From a virus, in IMG/VR virus record IMGVR_UViG_3300027801_001299, positions 1 through 53,079 of that record: a stretch of 53,079 nt of DNA; one strand, written 5' to 3'. The notes below the pieces were generated by a model. It was given only the letters and a program-made list of their open reading frames with translations, did not search any database and was not told the origin of the DNA. Below, piece after piece: positions 41,288-47,998 of the stretch. Made by a program: the position numbers and the translations under genes. The first letter of the stretch is position 1. Every line of letters begins with the position of its first letter.

Positions 41288-41497
41288 ATGTACAATCAGA
41301 CCATGAAATGTTTCGAATGCTTAACCGTAGTTAAGGTTGAAGACATTAAATATCATACCCAAGATGGTGGTAAGATATTTTGTGGGCCAAAGTGCAGTCT
41401 AGATTTTCATCAAAGGAAAAATAATGAGAAAACAAATAACAATATTGAAGATTTTAACAACACTAACAGCAATAGCACTACTGGTTCAAGTAGTTGA
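41288..41497 (+). CDS. Small zinc-finger protein (69 aa)
   Basis: A 69-residue protein with KCFECLT and FCGPKCSLDFH, two Cys pairs 24 residues apart as in treble-clef or MYND-like fingers. The last 30 residues are low complexity (Asn, Ser, Thr). A second, hydrophobic peptide is encoded in another frame over that low-complexity tail. ATG 41303 is an alternative start. Confidence 0.55.
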   Translation: MYNQTMKCFECLTVVKVEDIKYHTQDGGKIFCGPKCSLDFHQRKNNEKTNNNIEDFNNTNSNSTTGSSS

Positions 41498-41510
41498 ACT
41501 GTTCATATAG
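41424..41510 (+). CDS. Tiny transmembrane peptide overlapping the zinc-finger gene (28 aa)
   Basis: AAGGAAAA at proper spacing precedes ATG 41424. The 28-residue peptide has a basic start (MRKQ) and one continuous hydrophobic helix (ILKILTTLTAIALLVQVVEL). The SD and the coherent membrane helix in an otherwise low-complexity region favour a real out-of-frame gene. Function is unknown. Confidence 0.45.
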   Translation: MRKQITILKILTTLTAIALLVQVVELFI

Positions 41511-41522
41511 GAAGAAAGACGG

Positions 41523-41771
41523 ATGCCAGTAAAATTTAAACAATCTCAAACCGTAAGGGCTAGAGGTTCAAACAAATCTACAACAACACACTATTGGATG
41601 AAAGGTCAACTGATAGAGGTGTTGGAGAAGGAACTTGAGGCCTGTAAAGATACAGACCTTGAAGGAAGAGTGACTACCAAGAAAGGTAAGGGAAAATTGA
41701 AACAGAAGATTCTAAACGAATTGGTTCGAAGAGAAACTAAACCTTACAAAACACTATTCAAGGTAGTTTAA
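41523..41771 (+). CDS. Small basic protein (82 aa)
   Basis: An 82-residue Lys/Arg/Thr-rich protein (RARGSNKSTTTHYWMKGQ, then TKKGKGKLKQKILNELVRR). It is likely to bind nucleic acid by charge. I have seen such small basic proteins in marine T4-like phages without a name. Function is unknown. Confidence 0.55.
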   Translation: MPVKFKQSQTVRARGSNKSTTTHYWMKGQLIEVLEKELEACKDTDLEGRVTTKKGKGKLKQKILNELVRRETKPYKTLFKVV

Positions 41772-41794
41772 TAATAATGAAAGAAGGAGAATAT

Positions 41795-42448
41795 ATGAGA
41801 AATATATTAACAGGATTGTTAATTTCAATCCTATCTGTCCCTGCATTCGCAGGTTCAGTATCAGGTGGTGTGAACTATGGTTCGGACTACATTTTTAGAG
41901 GAGTATCTCAATCGGGTCAACCGACTGCAGGTGCATGGTTGCAGTTAGATTCCGATTTAGGATTTTACACTGGTGTATGGGGTAGTCAAGTAGACTTCTC
42001 TAGTACCAACGACTCAGAGACCTCAAGGGAAGTAGACTACTTTGGTGGATACAACCTACAAGTAAGTGACAGCGTTAAAGTTGACTTAGGATACGTTAGA
42101 TATACATTCGATGGAATGACACCTAGTGTTGAAGAGTTCTACTCAAAAGTTAGCGTTGGAAATCTTGGTGTTCATTTATACCAAGACCTAGAGACTAACG
42201 ACAACTATGGAGAAATTCATTACTCATTCGGATGGTTATTCGATGATAAATTTGATGCATCTCTAATGTATGGTACTCACGATAGAAAAGGTGAGGACTC
42301 ATTCACTATGTTGAGGTTAGGTAAATCATTTGGTTCACAAGACCAATTTAACTTTGGAGTGTTGGTCGGTCAGAATGTCTTTGAAGGACAAGTTGCTGAC
42401 TCAATCACTGCAAGAATATCTTATAATTTTAAGAGGAGTAACTCATAA
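41795..42448 (+). CDS. Outer-membrane beta-barrel protein (TIGR02001/Gcw_chp-like)
   Basis: A 217-residue exported protein. ATG 41795 has SD GAAGGAG; an in-frame ATG at 41777 lacks one. The signal peptide MRNILTGLLISILSVPAFA is followed by a barrel starting GSVSGGVNYGSDYIFRGVSQ, the hallmark of TIGR02001 (Gcw_chp) proteins, with alternating beta strands to a C-terminal aromatic strand (ARISYNF). Bacterial members are outer-membrane proteins of unknown transport role. A phage copy could alter host surface permeability or block superinfection. Confidence 0.75.
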   Translation: MRNILTGLLISILSVPAFAGSVSGGVNYGSDYIFRGVSQSGQPTAGAWLQLDSDLGFYTGVWGSQVDFSSTNDSETSREVDYFGGYNLQVSDSVKVDLGYVRYTFDGMTPSVEEFYSKVSVGNLGVHLYQDLETNDNYGEIHYSFGWLFDDKFDASLMYGTHDRKGEDSFTMLRLGKSFGSQDQFNFGVLVGQNVFEGQVADSITARISYNFKRSNS

Positions 42449-42630
42449 TGGGTTGGTGGAATAGCGTAACAGACTTCTTCGGATTTGAATGGGTCAGAGC
42501 AAGAGACGACAAAGGTCGTTTCGTTGCAGATGACAAGTCAACACCCGATATAGACGAGTCTAAAAAGAAGGTCTATAAGAGTAGAAAGACAACTACTCCT
42601 AAGAAAAAAACTACAACCAAGAAAAAGTAA
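42448..42630 (+). CDS. Small basic-tailed protein (60 aa)
   Basis: A 60-residue protein, MGWWNSVTDFFGFEWVRARD followed by DDKGRFVADDKSTPD and a Lys/Thr-rich tail. The RARDDKGRFVADDKSTPD stretch is a motif I know from small conserved genes of marine T4-like phages. It overlaps the barrel stop (TAATG). Function is unknown. Confidence 0.6.
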   Translation: MGWWNSVTDFFGFEWVRARDDKGRFVADDKSTPDIDESKKKVYKSRKTTTPKKKTTTKKK

Positions 42631-42640
42631 CTGTTTTTTT

Positions 42641-42716
42641 GGGGTCTTAGCTCAGTTGGGAGAGCGCTTCCCTTGCACGGAAGAGGTCGCAGGTTCGACC
42701 CCTGTAGACTCCACCA
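42641..42716 (+). tRNA. tRNA-Ala (anticodon TGC)
   Basis: Acceptor GGGGTCT (42641-42647) pairs with AGACTCC (42706-42712). Discriminator A, then encoded CCA (42714-42716). The anticodon loop CTTGCAC reads GCA. D-arm and T-arm (GGTTCGACC) are canonical. Confidence 0.95.
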
Positions 42717-42726
42717 GTTTCTAATT

Positions 42727-42816
42727 GGAAGATTGGCAGAGTGGTTGAATGCACTGGTCTTGAAAACCAGCAAAGGGTCAAACCTTTCGAAGGTTCGAAT
42801 CCTTCATCTTCCGCCA
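42727..42816 (+). tRNA. tRNA-Ser (anticodon TGA)
   Basis: A 90-base class II tRNA with a long variable arm. Acceptor GGAAGAT (42727-42733) pairs with ATCTTCC (42806-42812). Discriminator G and encoded CCA (42814-42816). The anticodon loop CTTGAAA reads TCA. Confidence 0.95.
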
Positions 42817-42841
42817 CCTTTAAATCCATAAGGAGAATTGA

Positions 42842-43021
42842 ATGGATAAGATGACATTTATAGATTATAAATTTTATCTAAATGAGGATGGGAATGTATC
42901 GTTTGACGATGACCCCGACCTCGGAAACAGAATAGGTATTAAAGAAGGTGACTTATTAAGAGTCACTACGGATGCGAAGGGTCGGTTGACCCTGCAGAGG
43001 TTCGGGTTTTTCAACGAATAA
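42842..43021 (+). CDS. Small acidic protein (59 aa)
   Basis: ATG 42842 follows a strong SD (AAGGAG). The 59-residue protein has an SpoVT/AbrB-like or SH3-like feel: NRIGIKEGDLLRVTTDAKGR then LTLQRFGFF, but it is too short to assign. It lies between tRNA-Ser and a structured leader. Confidence 0.6.
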   Translation: MDKMTFIDYKFYLNEDGNVSFDDDPDLGNRIGIKEGDLLRVTTDAKGRLTLQRFGFFNE

Positions 43022-43128
43022 CTTGTTGATAAACATATATACTTATGTGACATTTATGTGACAAGACAAAGTAGACGAAAGTCGAAGTGCAGTTCACGGA
43101 TAGTCAATAACAACTTAAGGAGATAACA
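43022..43128 (+). promoter_or_regulatory. Structured leader with the GAAA-hairpin motif shared with the ncRNA
   Basis: A 107-base gap without a gene. It holds GTAGACGAAAGTCGAAG (43071-43087), 16 of 17 identical to 36450-36466, where GAC-GAAA-GTC forms a GNRA-capped hairpin, followed in both copies by ACGGA a few bases on. TATGTGACA is repeated in tandem just upstream, and CTTGT/ACAAG could pair around it. It precedes the SD (AAGGAG) of a 37-residue peptide, so it may be a cis-regulatory RNA. Confidence 0.4.
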
Positions 43129-43242
43129 ATGCAATATTACGCATCATTGTCTGCCTCGTATATATCACGATTCGCAGACAACTTTCATATCATTATGAAG
43201 AGTGGAAGACTACATAAAGTAGTTAAATTAATGGAAAATTAA
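43129..43242 (+). CDS. Short peptide gene (37 aa)
   Basis: ATG 43129 with a strong SD (TAAGGAG). The 37-residue peptide (YYASLSASYISRFADNFHII) is aromatic and basic at the end. There is no family. The structured leader before it suggests regulated expression. Confidence 0.5.
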   Translation: MQYYASLSASYISRFADNFHIIMKSGRLHKVVKLMEN

Positions 43243-43253
43243 TCAAAACCCTC

Positions 43254-43318
43254 TTGATTTTATTCATAACCTCTAGTAAAATAGGGGTATGGATTTGAAC
43301 TAAATACATTTATAAATA
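43254..43318 (+). promoter_or_regulatory. Tandem sigma70-type and late promoters
   Basis: TTGATT (43254-43259), 17 bases, TAAAAT (43277-43282), then late octamers ACTAAATA (43299-43306) and TATAAATA (43311-43318). This is the same early-plus-late layout, with the same CTCTTGATTTT -35 region, as in front of Hsp20. Confidence 0.6.
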
Positions 43319-43348
43319 AATTGAATTATATTATTATAGGAAACTAGA

Positions 43349-44200
43349 ATGGCAACGAATATTATCATGCATCAAAAGGATGGAGTCTCATCCGAAACTA
43401 TAAACGACTCGTTCGTAAGACTACTAAAATACAGAATTAAAACCGTCTCCGCTGGATACAATGAAGTCAAATTCTATTGTCTAACGAAAGATGCGAAAGG
43501 TCTCTTACCCGAAATCATCCAAATCCCTATCAGAGAAGATGATAATGTCGTGAATGAGGATTGGTATATCCTACAATTGTTCGATAACCAACCCTCTTTA
43601 GCGATAGACCATTGTACTAATATTCTTTGGAGTCCTAACCTAATGCCGCTTGACCTATGTCAAACTGCAATACTACAATCCATCCCTTCAAAAGGAAAGA
43701 CAGACGGTCTACCTGTAGGACATGGATTGGATGTAGAGACCCGTGCAACTATCGAAGAACAAGGATTACCTTACATCTCAACACCAACTAAATGGTGGGA
43801 CGATGGTAAAGACAATGACTTCCTTGCACATTGGTATATGGGATGGGTAGGAGATGACATCAGAAGTCTTCAAATTCACTCAGAAGACACATCAGGTTCC
43901 GTATGGGAATACATAGAGAAATCTTTCAAAGGAGTGGTATTACCCACTAAACTTGCTCAGTTCAGTCCTTACTATTTGAATGACAAGGATAAGAACATTG
44001 ACCTTAATGCACAATACGAAGAGAAGGTCAGACCTTTCTATCCTTTAGAATGGTATCCACCACAAATAGAAGAGATGGATGCAGAACTATTCTCATATGA
44101 CCATGAGTGGAGAGACGTTGCAAAACAAGTCCGCTTCATATATCTTGATGGGGAAGATGACCCAAAGACTGATATGTATGCAAGACTATGGTTCCTGTAG
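43349..44200 (+). CDS. Unknown protein upstream of the oxygenase/synthase fusion (283 aa)
   Basis: A 283-residue soluble protein with no family I recognise. It has many Trp, Asp and Pro residues, an N-terminal beta-alpha region (NIIMHQKDGVSSETINDSF) and an acidic C-terminus. The strong tandem promoters, an SD, and a 13-base overlap with the fusion gene at 44188 indicate co-expression with it. It may be a partner enzyme in the same modification pathway; this is inferred from context only. Confidence 0.6.
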   Translation: MATNIIMHQKDGVSSETINDSFVRLLKYRIKTVSAGYNEVKFYCLTKDAKGLLPEIIQIPIREDDNVVNEDWYILQLFDNQPSLAIDHCTNILWSPNLMPLDLCQTAILQSIPSKGKTDGLPVGHGLDVETRATIEEQGLPYISTPTKWWDDGKDNDFLAHWYMGWVGDDIRSLQIHSEDTSGSVWEYIEKSFKGVVLPTKLAQFSPYYLNDKDKNIDLNAQYEEKVRPFYPLEWYPPQIEEMDAELFSYDHEWRDVAKQVRFIYLDGEDDPKTDMYARLWFL

Positions 44201-45573
44201 GATTTAATGAACACCTAGTGTTTGATGACTTCCTCGGTAGTGAGGAAGCATTGCATATCGCAAAGATTTTAAAACGAGACGAACACAAAATACTCTCAAT
44301 CCCTAATACCTCTTCAACGGGGTATAAGGGAACAACTGCACAATATTCCGTATATAATCTACTCACTCATCCCGATATTCGACCATTGAATATACCCGAT
44401 AGGATATTTGAGTTACCCTTTTTCCAACCCACCAAAGAGAACTGGTATTCTGAACTATGGGTGCAATGTTGGGGTAACGTACTCCATCAAGGACAAAATC
44501 TACCCGTCCATTGTCATGCAGAGAAAGACCAACCCGTCACCAACGATTTAATTGCGTGTTCTATCTACCTAGACGGTAAAGACCCCTGTTATACGCATTG
44601 GGAAGATGGGAAACAAATCAACCAACGAGGTACACTACACGTTGCTGGGAAATTTCATGAACACGAAGTCAAGACCAACGTATTCACTGAACCACGCATC
44701 TCAATGGCATTCGATATCTACTGGAACACGGACGAAGTGCTCAAAAATACCCATAGACGATTTCTACACATACATAGACCCACTCATAAATCAACCGACC
44801 ACCTGCGTAGACACTCAAACTTCAAGGAAAACAAAGAAACCCTAGTCTATGAATCAGACTTTGAGGGTATGCCCATTGTCGTTAAGACATCCAGTATGCA
44901 CACCAAACTGTATTTCGCTCATGAGACTGAGGAAGTACAAACCATTATCCTTAACAACAACCCCACAACACTATGGTACACCTATGTGCAACAACTATGT
45001 GGAGTCACCAAATACGTCAAAGAACCAAACAACGCATTAGTATTAGGACTTGGGGGTGGAGTCATGCCGTCATGGATAAAGGAAAACACCAAGAGTACGG
45101 ATATAGACGTGGTAGAGATTATTCCTGAACTAGAAACCATCGCAAGACAACACTTCCATATGCCAGAGTCAATCAATGTCATCATAGACGATGCATTCAA
45201 ATTCGTGCATACCACCACTAAGAAATACGATATTATTATAGTAGACGTATCCGACATGACACAATTCACCGATGAGTTTTACCAAGGACTTCATAGTATA
45301 CTCACAAAAACGGGATGTGTCGCAATCAATTACTTCGCTTGGAAGGATAGTCCTGAACACAACAGACACTTAAAACAACTTCACAATCACTTTAACTGGG
45401 TAGAGAACAACATCAACTACCTTAACAATAACTGCATAACCTATTGCAGTCAAACCAAACCCACCGACCATGGTATACCAAACGCTGCTACGTCCTTCGT
45501 GACTAAACTTCGTCAGTTTCCCAAGTCAAAACAAATAGACTCTAACGCTACTTGGGGCCCATTAGGAGAATAG
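44188..45573 (+). CDS. Fusion: 2OG-Fe(II) oxygenase-like domain plus spermidine-synthase-like domain
   Basis: A 461-residue protein. The N-terminal half (about 1-190) looks like a 2OG-Fe(II) oxygenase: GQNLPVHCHAEKDQP with metal-ligand candidates, ACSIYLDG, and LHVAGKFHEHEV then PRISMAFDIYW at the distal side. The C-terminal half (about 225-440) is an aminopropyltransferase-like Rossmann domain: ALVLGLGGGVMPSWI (dcSAM/MTA-binding Gly loop), VVEIIPELE (acidic strand), INVIIDDAFKFV and YDIIIVDVSD (catalytic-Asp region). I know of no named family with this fusion. Polyamine-like modification is possible but unproven. Confidence 0.65.
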   Translation: MVPVGFNEHLVFDDFLGSEEALHIAKILKRDEHKILSIPNTSSTGYKGTTAQYSVYNLLTHPDIRPLNIPDRIFELPFFQPTKENWYSELWVQCWGNVLHQGQNLPVHCHAEKDQPVTNDLIACSIYLDGKDPCYTHWEDGKQINQRGTLHVAGKFHEHEVKTNVFTEPRISMAFDIYWNTDEVLKNTHRRFLHIHRPTHKSTDHLRRHSNFKENKETLVYESDFEGMPIVVKTSSMHTKLYFAHETEEVQTIILNNNPTTLWYTYVQQLCGVTKYVKEPNNALVLGLGGGVMPSWIKENTKSTDIDVVEIIPELETIARQHFHMPESINVIIDDAFKFVHTTTKKYDIIIVDVSDMTQFTDEFYQGLHSILTKTGCVAINYFAWKDSPEHNRHLKQLHNHFNWVENNINYLNNNCITYCSQTKPTDHGIPNAATSFVTKLRQFPKSKQIDSNATWGPLGE

Positions 45574-45578
45574 AACAC

Positions 45579-45953
45579 ATGGAATTTTCAAAAGATAACC
45601 CGAAGGTACTCATCAACTTCGAACCCAACAACGAATTCACCAAGGGGTTCTTCGTATACCTACAAGACAAGGTGCCGTTCATGGATTGCGTAGACCACGA
45701 CCAACCAATAGACGGATACGAAAACTGGGTGGAACATACACAACGCCACGGGACATTCGACCTCTATTTCCACCTAATAGACAACGACCATGCGATGCTA
45801 GACGCTCCCATATACCATCAAGGATACTATATCGACACAAAAGGGATAGAAAAGGAAAGGGATAACACCTCAGTGATATATGAAAATACCTATGAGGAAC
45901 TATGGGATAGGGTGAAGGACAAGTATCTAAACTCGTCAGTTAACCCCTCTTAG
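45579..45953 (+). CDS. Hypothetical protein (124 aa)
   Basis: ATG 45579 with SD TTAGGAG is preferred over in-frame TTG 45552. A 124-residue acidic, aromatic protein (DYDLYFHLIDNDH-like composition). It follows the fusion gene by five bases, so it belongs to the same unit. Its end overlaps the convergent minus-strand gene by 14 bases. No family is recognised. Confidence 0.6.
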   Translation: MEFSKDNPKVLINFEPNNEFTKGFFVYLQDKVPFMDCVDHDQPIDGYENWVEHTQRHGTFDLYFHLIDNDHAMLDAPIYHQGYYIDTKGIEKERDNTSVIYENTYEELWDRVKDKYLNSSVNPS

Positions 45954-46161
45954 AGAACCATCTACGAATCGTATATACTCTCGTGTATGCAACCAACGTC
46001 ATCAATGCTGTTATGGATGTACCTATATGAAATGGGTTCGTCCAATCTAACACCTGCATGAACAGATAGAGGAGTGTAAGGTTTAACGGATAGTTAATTA
46101 ACAGACCCGTACCTACCGTAGTGGCGACTTCTCGGTGTAACTTTCTTGATTCTTTAGACAT
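45940..46161 (-). CDS. Minus-strand small membrane protein (73 aa)
   Basis: A 73-residue protein with two membrane spans (about residues 18-37 and 48-65) and a positively charged end (RRWFSKRG). ATG at 46161 is preferred over the in-frame GTG at 46176, which would lie in the -10 region. TATAAT sits at 46173-46168 on the minus strand, six bases before ATG, so the mRNA is predicted to be leaderless. It converges with 45579 and overlaps its 3' end by 14 bases. Function is unknown. Confidence 0.65.
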   Translation of the reverse strand: MSKESRKLHREVATTVGTGLLINYPLNLTLLYLFMQVLDWTNPFHIGTSITALMTLVAYTRVYTIRRWFSKRG

Positions 46162-46184
46162 AACTCTATTATACACCTCTGAGA

Positions 46185-46206
46185 CCCCTTTGTATAGGGG
46201 TTTTTA
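46185..46206 (+). terminator. Rho-independent terminator
   Basis: CCCCT, a short loop, AGGGG (46196-46200), then five T on the plus strand. It ends plus-strand transcription arriving from the 43-46 kb unit and isolates the islet. Confidence 0.7.
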
Positions 46207-46389
46207 ATATAATCTAAGGACTGCGTAGGTGATGGTTAATATAATGTGTGGGGATGTGGGTAATTGTGTGTAATAATAATGGAAATCGAAGGGAATGGAG
46301 AGATGTGGAATAAAGTGGGATTAGGTGGTGTTGTTCGGGGATGCAAACACGAGTTTTAGTCGGGAGTCAAGGGCCCTCGGAGGCGTTTC
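46207..46389. other. Gap without a supported gene
   Basis: Bases 46207-46389 hold no convincing frame on either strand; only a 13-codon ATG frame (46232) is seen on the plus strand. The DNA has G-rich runs (GTGTGGGGATGTGGG) unlike the rest of the genome. It lies between the terminator and the 3' end of a minus-strand unit. Confidence 0.5.
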
Positions 46390-46587
46390 CTATTCGACTT
46401 CCCACGTCATCGCCATTGGATACAGCACGATATCAATGGGTTTCTCTCTGTCTATCTTAAGCGCATCGTACTCCTCTTGTGTGATGAACGTAGCGTCTTC
46501 CGTCCATTCTTTGTCCGTCCAGTTCTCTAGTGTCTCTCCTAGACGGTGGGTTTGTGCAATCCAGTTGTTATATCCTTCTAGTGACAT
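46390..46587 (-). CDS. Minus-strand protein (65 aa)
   Basis: A 65-residue acidic protein (ENWTDKEWTEDATFITQEEYD), plausible in composition, with ATG at 46587 overlapping the stop of the upstream minus-strand gene. Both belong to one minus-strand operon driven from 46807-46778. No family is recognised. The overlapping plus-strand frame at 46325-46627 is judged spurious. Confidence 0.55.
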   Translation of the reverse strand: MSLEGYNNWIAQTHRLGETLENWTDKEWTEDATFITQEEYDALKIDREKPIDIVLYPMAMTWEVE

Positions 46588-46745
46588 GATACATAGGCCT
46601 CGTCTGAACTCATGGGAGAGCGGTTGAGTGCAATTTGTATGTTGACCTTCTCTGCGTACTCATGAGCGGCCATCTTTGTCTTGAATATCTTTGCACATAG
46701 GGGTCGGTGAGTGTGTAAGCAGCTGATTCGGTAGTAAAATTTCAT
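46578..46745 (-). CDS. Minus-strand small basic protein (55 aa)
   Basis: This 55-residue frame starts at ATG 46745 behind an AAGGAAAG SD. It is basic with four Cys/His-rich positions (SCLHTHRPLC) that could bind zinc. Its 3' end overlaps the 46390-46587 gene by ten bases. Own promoter upstream. Function is unknown. Confidence 0.55.
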   Translation of the reverse strand: MKFYYRISCLHTHRPLCAKIFKTKMAAHEYAEKVNIQIALNRSPMSSDEAYVSCH

Positions 46746-46984
46746 GTTTCTTTCCTTTCTTCTCTCAGTGAAGTAGTATTATCTCATAAATGGGGGGTCA
46801 TTGTCAACACTTTTCTGCACCTATATTCGTTTTCTTTGCACACTTATCTGCACCACGCAGCGCTTTGAGTTTCCCACGGAGAATGTATGCTTCATTGTCG
46901 GGTCTTTGTTCCTGAAACCCTTACCACCACTGGGTTTCAGAGGGGTTGACAATGGGTACGATAATTTGGTATACTATGTATATA
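46746..46984. promoter_or_regulatory. Divergent regulatory region of the islet
   Basis: About 240 bases between divergent genes. Minus strand: TTGACA (46807-46802), 18 bases, GATAAT (46783-46778). Plus strand: TTGACA (46946-46951), 18 bases, TATACT (46970-46975). Between them lie two direct repeats of CACTTWTCTGCACC (46808-46821 and 46841-46854), 33 bases apart, the first abutting the minus -35, so they look like operator sites. A CTGAAACCC/GGGTTTCAG hairpin precedes the plus promoter. The plus frame 46801-47001 is not supported. Confidence 0.6.
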
Positions 46985-47080
46985 ATGAGAAAGATAATTA
47001 AAAAACACGACCTACTTTGCCCTGACTTTCTGATGGGGATGGGTCTGATGTTAATTCCCTTGGTGATTAAGATGATATAG
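46985..47080 (+). CDS. Tiny membrane peptide (31 aa)
   Basis: ATG 46985 lies nine bases after the -10 box at 46970-46975. The 31-residue peptide has a basic N-terminus and a hydrophobic C-terminal half (FLMGMGLMLIPLVIKMI). There is no SD. It is probably real given the consensus promoter, but function is unknown. Confidence 0.45.
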   Translation: MRKIIKKHDLLCPDFLMGMGLMLIPLVIKMI

Positions 47081-47139
47081 TATTGTAACGGTTATGACAC
47101 ACGGCCGTAAGTGCAAGTAGACCCAATTTAAAACGAGAC

Positions 47140-47160
47140 CCCACTTTGATGTGGGTTGTT
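47140..47160 (+). terminator. Hairpin terminator-like element
   Basis: CCCAC (47140-47144), six-base loop, GTGGG (47151-47155), then TTGTT. It follows the 46985 peptide gene. Confidence 0.5.
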
Positions 47161-47220
47161 GGTATGTACGGTGTTCGTCGCCCTGCTGAAACCCTTATAG
47201 ATAAGGCGTCTCAGAGGTAC

Positions 47221-47250
47221 TTGACAATGGGCCGCATAAAATGGTATAAT
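47221..47250 (+). promoter_or_regulatory. sigma70-type promoter (TTGACAATG family)
   Basis: TTGACA (47221-47226), 18 bases, TATAAT (47245-47250), nine bases before ATG 47260. A CCTTA/TAAGG hairpin is just upstream. Confidence 0.7.
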
Positions 47251-47259
47251 AGCTATATA

Positions 47260-47436
47260 ATGGAGAAGTATGTGCAGAAAAACCCCGACCGCCGCCATGG
47301 CAATTCGGAGACGCAATGGGCAGCCGCCTATACATGGGTGGATTACATGAAAGAAATAACACCTAGTGTACTTGACAATGACCCCCCACTAATGGTATAC
47401 TATGTACATAGAATGAAAAATAGAGGAAACAAATGA
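47260..47436 (+). CDS. Small protein (58 aa)
   Basis: The frame is open upstream to 47146, but ATG 47260 directly follows the promoter and is the likely start. The 58-residue charged protein (MEKYVQKNPDRRHGNSETQW) carries the next promoter inside its last third. ATGA overlap with 47433. No family is recognised. Confidence 0.5.
   Translation: MEKYVQKNPDRRHGNSETQWAAAYTWVDYMKEITPSVLDNDPPLMVYYVHRMKNRGNK
47372..47401 (+). promoter_or_regulatory. sigma70-type promoter inside a coding region
   Basis: TTGACA (47372-47377, TTGACAATG form), 18 bases, TATACT (47396-47401), inside the 47260 gene and pointing to 47433, whose SD is AGAGGA. Confidence 0.6.
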
Positions 47437-47654
47437 CAGAAATGAGAATGACATATGAAGGATTAGCACAGGCAATAGCCGATGAAGTTAATGAGGACAT
47501 CAGGTTTAATAACAATTTATCTGATGGTGATGTATATAACGATACAGTTTTAGACAGGGTGATAATGGACAGAGCAAGTTCAGTGTGTCCTGATTACCTA
47601 GATCACTACGATGTTGCTGATCTTGCAAGAGGAATGGTAGAGATAACATGGTAA
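47433..47654 (+). CDS. Small acidic protein with the only GATC sites seen (73 aa)
   Basis: A 73-residue acidic protein (EGLAQAIADEVNEDIRFNNN) with SD AGAGGA. It holds both GATC tetranucleotides that I found in the window (47601 and 47619), which may mean it was acquired recently. No family is recognised. TGGTAA overlaps the next ATG. Confidence 0.55.
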   Translation: MTEMRMTYEGLAQAIADEVNEDIRFNNNLSDGDVYNDTVLDRVIMDRASSVCPDYLDHYDVADLARGMVEITW

Positions 47655-47914
47655 CGATTACAACACCAAACAAGAATACGTTTGACAGGTATGCATTATC
47701 GGATGAGAACACCCTCGAAGGGATTCATCTTGCAACCTCGTATCCGTTCCTATGTCGATTGACCCGCCAAGAGGCAGTACTCGCACAAGGTAAGACCAAT
47801 GAGGATTGGAACGCCATGTGTAAGTTGATTGCATCTCGAACAGGTCACGTCATACAGGGACAGATACAGATAGACTACATGACTATCAATGGAAACAAAC
47901 GAGAATTCCACTAG
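47648..47914 (+). CDS. Small protein (88 aa)
   Basis: An 88-residue protein, neutral and mixed alpha/beta in look (CRLTRQEAVLAQGKTNEDW). Its start overlaps the previous stop by seven bases. No family is recognised. Confidence 0.5.
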   Translation: MVTITTPNKNTFDRYALSDENTLEGIHLATSYPFLCRLTRQEAVLAQGKTNEDWNAMCKLIASRTGHVIQGQIQIDYMTINGNKREFH

Positions 47915-47998
47915 ACAGATAGGATACTTTGTAGTATAATAGAGTATAGGTAACACGATAGTACCTGCGAAAGTATCGTGTGGTGACGGCGGAACGTC
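47912..47998 (+). promoter_or_regulatory. Promoter with a two-hairpin leader
   Basis: TAGACA (47912-47917), 17 bases, TATAAT (47935-47940). The predicted leader contains ACACGATA/TATCGTGT (47953-47981, 13-base loop with GCGAAAG) and GACG/CGTC (47985-47998). It precedes the 48078 gene by about 130 bases and may be a regulatory or stabilising 5' RNA. Confidence 0.55.

Noticed and set aside
42573-42829. Two minus-strand frames of 60-66 codons
   Set aside because: They cover tRNA-Ala and tRNA-Ser and are by-products of tRNA sequence.
46325-46627. Plus-strand open frame of 100 codons
   Set aside because: It lies opposite two minus-strand genes that have a promoter, an SD and coupling, and its composition is unlike the other proteins.
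46801-47001. Plus-strand open frame of 66 codons
   Set aside because: It starts in the minus-strand -35 box, runs through direct repeats, a hairpin and a promoter, and has no SD.
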